A stretch of 64,000 bases of DNA from Athripsodes cinereus (Eukaryota > Arthropoda > Insecta > Trichoptera > Leptoceridae): assembly GCA_947579605.1 (NCBI GenBank), contig OX388305.1, positions 30,207,542-30,271,541 on the forward strand. Reading direction: 5' to 3'. The notes under the pieces were generated by a model. The model did no database searches and was not told where the DNA came from. It saw nothing but the letters and a program-made list of their open reading frames with translations. This document shows positions 58,082-64,000 of the stretch, piece by piece. The translations under genes and the position numbers were made by a program. The number at the start of each line of letters is the position of its first letter. Position 1 is the stretch's first letter.

Positions 58082-61000
58082 CTGGAAATAAAAGCATAAT
58101 GTTAAAAAGATTTAAAAGAGAAAATTTATAGAAAGAAATATGAATTAAAAAATAATAAATTTTCTCCAAACTTACATCAAAAATAATATCTCCTAATTTA
58201 TATGAAAGTACCCTACAGAGCTCAGCTAAATTAGATAAAGAGGAAGCTCTTATGAAGTCATCAGTATCATGACATCCACTGAGAAATGTATTCAGAAGTA
58301 TGACCTTATGATCCATGGCTTTTTCACCTGTAAATAATACACATATGAGAACATTCTTTAAAAGGAATAAAATTAAGAAAACAACATTGATTCTAGTTTT
58401 ACATACCTAAACATTTAGTAACTTTCAAAAGGATTTCACCAATTTTCATTCTGATTTTAATATTTTCATCTTCTGCTTCTGAAGTGAATACCATGTTATT
58501 AGATTCATTTAAATATTCCTTTGATATAAGTTCTAATACATCCTCGGCACAGTGTATAGCCAATGTCGATAATCCTTTTATGGCAGTGAGATACACATAT
58601 GAGTCAGGATCCTTTAGATTTTCCTGAAAACAATATATTAGATTGTAAATGTAAATGCTTAAATTTACAAAAAAATATTTTATTATTCATTAAATATTAA
58701 AAAAAGAGCAATATTGTCTTTGTAGGTCAATATTTTTTTAAAAAGATATATCTGGGTTTTGTTATAAACCCAAATACAACCTTATACACCTTTCACTGTA
58801 AGCTAAAAGCTTGTGTCGTGAAAGGGGAGTTGGCCGGCACCTGGGATCGAACCACAGACCCCTTGTTCACGTTGTTATAAAACATCTAAATTTAAAAGTA
58901 TACATTACATGATTTCAGCGCACGCAATTATTATAACTAAGTAAGAATGGATGTTGAATCCTTTCATTATTGCCATAGATTTTTATCAATTTTGAAATAA
59001 AAAACATGCATGGTAATACCTACTTGAAAAATACATTGTACAAATTCTTTTTTTGATAGAGTTTCAAAGTCCTCCTCTTCAACAAGTTTTGTAAGTTCCA
59101 TAAGACCATGTGCTCTGACAGGAAGAAGTGGATCACATATTTGATTCACAGCTTGATCAAATTTTGATTCTCGTTTTGTGTCTTTCATTGACTTGCAAGT
59201 TAATCCATCTAGAATTTCCTTGCATAAATATCTGATTCCTTCATCTGTTGATTGTTTCTTTATTACTTTCAAAGGATTTACAACGTCCATTAATTCATTT
59301 TTGCAGAATCCTGTATCGCACAGTAAAGTTGATATTAAAACTAAACTAATTGTCAAACATTCTACATTATTTCTGCTGTACTTTCCATTCAACATATTTG
59401 TAGAAAATTGCTCCAGGAACTCCTTTATAAAATTTAATATAATGTTGGGGTTGTTTTTAAAACTCTTGATCACACAATCTTTGCTGGCAAGTATTTCAAG
59501 AGCTCTCGTTATATTTAACTGAGTATCAGAATTTATATCCTTAGGGATGTGTTCTTCGCGGCTTGCAGAATAATTTGAAACACTAAGAATGTTTAAAAGA
59601 TACGAGAATAAATTATAAGCTAAAACTCCACTATTTGAACTTGCATCTATAATTTCAATCAAAGTATTGATACATTGTCTAACGTTGACATTACTTATAT
59701 TGGATGAACATTTTCCAACTATTTCATTACTTACAATTTCAAATTTAATTGTTCTATTCATAGGCAAAGAGTCACATTCTTTTCTTAGTATGAGTAAATC
59801 AAACAACATTTGTTTGTTACATGATTGGGAAGACATAAATATGGATAATATATTATCGAGTTTTGAACTTAAAACAGAAGACTTCCCTAAACAAATTCTT
59901 AACAGGAATAAATGATCTACCAATGGATTCAATAGCTCAGTAGGTAACGATAGTTTAGGATGAGAGAAACATAAATCCAGTCTACAGACTCCAACTTCAA
60001 TATTTAATGTCGTAAGTAATACTGTATCATCTGGAGCACTGGCAGGAAGGTTCATAAAGGATGATAAAATAGTAGAAATCAATGCTTCCATATCTTTGTT
60101 TCCTTTGAACTTTTCATAAAGACTTGCCGTGCACGCTGCAGCAACAATAATATATGAGTTACTCACAACACTTTGCATGATGTTCGACAGTTGATCACAG
60201 ATATTCTTTAGATACTTTTCATCTGACATGGAGCCATGTTTAACAGACACGAGTCTGGTGATCATATCTATATTTCTCCATTGACTTCCTATATCTAGAG
60301 AAGAGGAGTCCAGCAAACACTGCATCAGAGCGTGTAGACCTCCAGAAGTTGTGAGACACTCACTTAGCTGTTTACTGAGAGCTCTCCTCATAAAATTTGG
60401 TAATGGGTGGGCTTTAGCCCCTTGAAGAACAATCAACTCCTTTATTATGATGGGCTGTGGAGTTTTGTAAATAATTGTTTTAAGAATTTCCTTAAAATAT
60501 TTTTGATCACTTTGCAAACTTTCCCAAATCTCCATTGTAATAGTAAAGGGCTGATTATTCAGAATGATAACAGAGTTTGGTTTCACAATAGGAGCGTAGC
60601 TCAACTGATGCAATGCAGCCAGGTAATCATTGAAGAAGTTTGTAAGAAAAATATTTTTTAGTTCTTCACAAGTATAAATATTATTAATAAATTTACATAC
60701 TGCTGTAAGTCTATTATATTTTTCCATATGGTTCAATATATCTACGGACACTTTATGGTCAGATATTCCAACTCCAGGAAGTAGTGAAGGATGGATTCCA
60801 TTAGAAATAATAAATTGCAAAAGCCTTTTTATATTCAACTTTTGAGAAATGCTCAGTAGATCATTGTTGGTATTTAATTGTTCTGATAACTTGATCAACA
60901 AATAACACCCTGTGCACACAACCCTCCATTGGATAATTTGATTTTGAGACATATCAAAACAATAAATAGATAATTCCAGTACTACATCTTCAAATGTAGC

Positions 61001-61199
61001 TTCAATCAATTGTAAGGACTCTGTGATACTTTGTTCTATAAACTTTTCGAGATTGTCCTTTTCGTGTTCATCTGAAATAATAAAAACATATTGTTGTAGT
61101 TGAAAAGTTAAATGTTGATAAACGATTGAAATACAATATGAAAATACTACCTGTCCTTAATAAATGTGCAACAGAGCTGGTTAACTTAGCAATGAACAT
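57806..61199 (-). CDS. Tango6: Tango6 / TMCO7 (transport and Golgi organisation 6), complete, 913 aa
   Basis: Five minus-strand exons: 61199-61151, 61071-59024, 58623-58407, 58327-58176 and 58081-57806. Split codons join cleanly (phases 1, 0, 1, 0) to 2742 nt including TAA. The protein is an alpha-helical HEAT-type solenoid. About 650-770 (LPVRAHGLMELTKLVEEE, DSYVYLTAIKGLSTLAIHCA) matches the RTP1_C1 region, and about 775-890 (ASSLSNLAELCRVLSYKLGD, ECRRASVLVISSLIKGLG, AVRLHAQIALEELNDIM) the RTP1_C2 region. No signal peptide or convincing TM helix is seen. Fly Tango6 was found in a screen for constitutive secretion and Golgi organisation; yeast Rtp1 helps assembly and nuclear import of RNA polymerase II. 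Which role holds here is not shown by sequence. Length is somewhat under the human protein. The start at 61199 gives MFIAKLTSSVAHLLRT. Confidence 0.94.
58176..58327 (-). CDS. Tango6: Tango6 exon 4
   Basis: Begins with the last two bases of a Gly codon, then EKAMDHKVILLNTFLSGCHD to LGDIIFD, with donor gat|gtaagt. Conserved start of the RTP1_C2-like region. Confidence 0.93.
58407..58623 (-). CDS. Tango6: Tango6 exon 3
   Basis: Starts ENLKDPDSYVYLTAIKGL after a ttttcag acceptor and ends KVTKCL plus one base at the donor g|gtatgt. Confidence 0.93.
58753..58871 (-). mobile_element. SINE family B, truncated, in Tango6 intron 2
   Basis: The reverse complement has the B-box GGTTCGATCCC, 'cctttcacgacacaagctt' and 'tgtatttgggtt'. 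It matches the + copy at 13372-13535 but lacks the A-box half. An 'aaaccca' repeat borders its end. Confidence 0.8.
59024..61071 (-). CDS. Tango6: Tango6 exon 2 (main exon, 682 codons)
   Basis: A single uninterrupted 2-kb frame from DEHEKDNLEKFIEQSITESL to KKEFVQCIFQ, donor caa|gtaggt. It carries about three quarters of the protein, helical and Leu/Ser-rich with repeated amphipathic segments. Confidence 0.95.
61151..61199 (-). CDS. Tango6: Tango6 exon 1 (N-terminus)
   Basis: Encodes MFIAKLTSSVAHLLRT plus one base at the donor g|gtagta. The base joins the next exon's 'at' to make Asp. The upstream minus-strand sequence offers no better in-frame start. Confidence 0.82.
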
Positions 61200-61523
61200 T
61201 CTGTTTACGTTAAAATCTTAAATTTGGATAACTACCAAAAAAATAATGTTATTGAAAACTTTAATGATTGACAGAACCAAGTTCTATAAGATCGTATCAG
61301 AACAGAAGATTGCCTTTTATTATTCTTTAACCGTAATAAGACATTATTTCCTTCAATCTTCGCAGTCAAACAAACATCAAACCAATGTTACGGATAGTGA
61401 CAGTGACGTTATCATCAGTGTTGCCATCTCAGATTTTGAAAAAGACGCAGATCAAACAAAAAATGTACTTCCAAAATGAGGTGTTTTTTGTAAATATTTA
61501 CAAAGCTTGACTAGTGCAAGAAT

Positions 61524-61948
61524 GGGCCACTTGCAGATTTTTTTTTATTACATAAAATTGTTAATTAGTATGAAAGAAACACAATCACAACTTATTTTAA
61601 TTTTTATTGCACTATTTTTCTCAGATATTAGCTTTTAAAAATTGAATTTTCTCGGAGTGATCAAAAAAAATATGGGGGCACTGTGACGTCACGGAGTCCG
61701 GTGAACCATAATAATTTTCGCACCACAGATTATAATCTCATACACACATATGGGACTCCATGACGTCATCAGCTGTCAAAATCCTTTTTACCTGTTTTGC
61801 CAAACGTCAAAAATTTTGGATTTTATTTTTAAAATTCTCAATAATTTAGATATTTAAAAAATATTAACTGCCATATTTGTGTTTTCGGACCTCAAATTTA
61901 CTTAATTCGATCATTTTTATTAAAATCCCCCACGACTGCAAGCGGCCC
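61524..61948. mobile_element. Non-coding element with GGGCC termini and nested CRE-like palindromes
   Basis: Begins GGGCCACTTGCAG and ends CTGCAAGCGGCCC. Inside, tgacgtcacggagtcc (61684-61699) and ggactccatgacgtca (about 61754-61769) form a second inverted pair. A target duplication is not clear (perhaps AT). Lies about 320 bp upstream of Tango6. Confidence 0.6.
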
Positions 61949-63111
61949 ATTTATAATTTTACATCGATTTATTTTGAATCCAAACAATGGAATTTATTTA
62001 ACAATATTAACATACGGAATTTTCCGCCTCGCTAGGCTTAAATTTGTTTTGAGATAAGGAGCTCGAAATATTTCAATATCACCTCGAATTTTTGAGCAAT
62101 ATTTGGGAAATCATTAAGTAATACATTAGAGAACTATAATAAGTAAATTTGACAAAAATACCAGAAGTACGTATATTCCGGCCAAATTTTCGTATATTAA
62201 ACACGTAGATTCAGAATAAAACATCGTAAATTACTAAATGGGGCTAAAGGTATGCATATTTACGCAAAAATATGTAGATTACTTAAAAAATACGTAAATT
62301 AAAGTCAATCCACCGAGAAGATGCAATTATCCATGTGAACAATTCTGAGAACGTTTAGTACATCCAGGCAAATTTCAATAAAAGGCCGTTTCTTCTACTC
62401 CGTATTTTTTAAATAGCTTTTAAATGACTGTATCCTTTTTATAAAGTCACTAACGATCACGCGGCTATAATTAAAAGTTTGCTTTTGAAACCTTATAAAA
62501 GGTATTTTCATTGCAATTGTGTAAATTATCTTTCCATATATATTGAAATTACCCTTTCTACTTTTCGTTAAAAAAATATTTACCAACAGATTCAAATACA
62601 TTGCTTAAACGAAATACATTATATGAAATAGCGGCTACACGGAAAAATCACCTCAATTTATATTGTACATTAGAGATATTTTTTTGTACTTCTTTTCGAA
62701 TAGATATGTTTTTATTATTTGACAGTGAATATTAGACACTAGCCGTGTAACCCCATAGAGGTAATTTGGGCGCAAATCAAAAATGAGGTTTCGGCGAAGA
62801 ATAAAACTTCTTGAGGTTAAAATTTTTTTCGAGAATGCGATTCGCAATGTGACAAGTGGAAAATTGGAGCAATTGTATAAAACACGTGATTAAAGTAGAA
62901 ATTTTTTTTTTTGGATGTCAGATGGAATGATGGATGATGCTTTCGACCAATTCGTGATAAATGTTGGAAACACGTCCGATTCCTCATCTCTCTGATTAAT
63001 TGTTTCTTTTTTTTAATTTAGCTGAAATTTTTTTATAAATCTTTTTGTGCTAAATTCCGACATACAGTAATTCCTCAAATTTCTTTTATAAATTAAGATA
63101 TATGCACTTAC

Positions 63112-63153
63112 AAAGTAAATATATGTTATATGAAAGTAAATATATGTTATATG
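63112..63153. repeat. 21-bp tandem duplication
   Basis: aaagtaaatatatgttatat plus g, twice and perfect. Confidence 0.95.
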
Positions 63154-63203
63154 AAAACTGGGCCGATTTAGTCTATAAAATTTGTTATTTTTACTTTAGT
63201 TCT

Positions 63204-63343
63204 ATTAATTATTCTATGTTATCACATTTATAATGTTTGTTCGTTTTGCTATAATTATTTTTGTGTTGACACTTTGTTAAGGTGTTTAATTAATTATTCT
63301 ATGTTATCGTATTAATAATGTTTTTTGTTTTGCTATAAGTATA
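63204..63343. repeat. Imperfect tandem duplication, 85-bp period
   Basis: 'attaattattctatgttatc' followed by 'ttttgctata' occurs at 63204 and again at 63289, with several differences between the copies. Confidence 0.85.
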
Positions 63344-63723
63344 TATATATATTATGTCACGTTGACATGTAAAATGTTTTAATCAATAATTTTATTATCT
63401 TTCTAAAATTTTGTTCCATGCATTACTTAAATAACACTTATTCCAATCAGTTACCTGAGTCTGCCCAAAAATAAGCTTCAAAAAATTTAAAATGAAATAA
63501 TCAAATCATTTAGTAAAATAAGATTTTTTTGTATAGGTACCTATGTATAATCATAAAATTTCGATAAACGGTCCCTCATGTTTCAGTTTGTATTAAATAT
63601 TTTTTTTAATTCAATAATTTTGTATAATCCAAAGGGTTGTGTATTGACACAGAAAATACATTATAATAAATTACCTATATTGAAAAAAACACACTGTTAA
63701 ATTTTCACATATAAAAAATCTGA

Positions 63724-63758
63724 AGCGTTTTCGTCGAGTTATCTCGACATTATTGAGA
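63724..63758 (-). repeat. Hammerhead-like motif of Penelope type
   Basis: The minus strand reads CTCTCAATAATGTCGAG, ataa, then CTCGACGAAAACGC: a 5-bp stem between an A-rich box and GAAA. Same layout as the motifs near 24040 and 33780. Only the short motif is recognised, not a whole element. Confidence 0.45.
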
Positions 63759-64000
63759 GCACTACAATAAAGATAATCTTAAAACAGTATGTTTTTTTAA
63801 TATTACAAAATTACAATATTTTTATTATGCACACTGGGCAATTTCTATCCAGTATCTATTCTGCGAGCGGCCCATCTGATCACGTGAACATCACGCATTT
63901 CTAATGTTATTGTCGAGTGCATGGATAGAAAGACTGAAGTATAGGCAAATCTGGTTTTCATTTTTAGTATATAGTAGAGGTGGGAGAACGAGTTAGGAGT

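Larger units (their letters stand above)
61950..64000. other. AT-rich end region
   Basis: No gene recognised. Holds two small tandem duplications (63112-63153 and 63204-63343), a stretch with repeated 'acgtaaatt' and 'cgtatatt' words (62160-62300) and a Penelope-type motif (63724-63758). Confidence 0.6.

Noticed and set aside
61246..61479. 77-codon + strand ORF head-to-head with Tango6
   Set aside because: It starts 47 nt from the Tango6 start codon, has no recognisable motif or splice context, and probably covers antisense of the promoter/5' UTR.

Overview
This is a stretch of an AT-rich insect nuclear genome. It has GT-AG introns, long introns, and dense but decayed transposable-element debris. 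The order is most likely Lepidoptera. That is an inference from the style of the LINE and SINE tails (an RTE-type LINE ending in 'gtgaggtaggcag'-like sequence plus a short tandem repeat, and a LINE tail with 'aaggcgggcttatcgc' and 'gcgatttcttccagcc'). It is not proven by any single-copy marker here.

Layout. (1) Positions 2-14259, + strand: the last seven coding exons of a GPR158/GPR179-type class C G-protein-coupled receptor (fly CG31760 family), including a 21-nt microexon. Its 5' part lies outside the window. Its introns hold a broken non-LTR retrotransposon, a 670-bp element with 4-bp target duplications, and two foldback elements with TA target sites. (2) 14.3-37.0 kb: a gene-poor interval full of LINE, SINE, foldback and Penelope-like fragments. 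Two isolated, splice-flanked terminal-exon candidates (22171 and 35751) do not belong to any gene I can complete. (3) 37018-56056, + strand: a six-exon gene whose exon phases join perfectly into a 409-residue protein with a signal peptide, a fibronectin type III-like domain, a four-cysteine ZP-N-like domain without an evident ZP-C partner, one transmembrane helix and a short cytoplasmic tail. Its first intron is 15.8 kb. (4) 57806-61199, - strand, tail-to-tail with the previous gene: a complete five-exon Tango6 (TMCO7) gene, 913 residues, used in secretion and Golgi organisation and related to yeast Rtp1. (5) 61.2-64.0 kb: AT-rich sequence with a TIR element, small tandem duplications and a Penelope-type hammerhead-like motif.

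The three genes have no obvious joint function. Two encode membrane-surface proteins and one a cytosolic/Golgi HEAT-type protein. Coordinates of coding exons were set by reading frame plus splice phase. No expression or database evidence was available, and family names come from remembered motifs.
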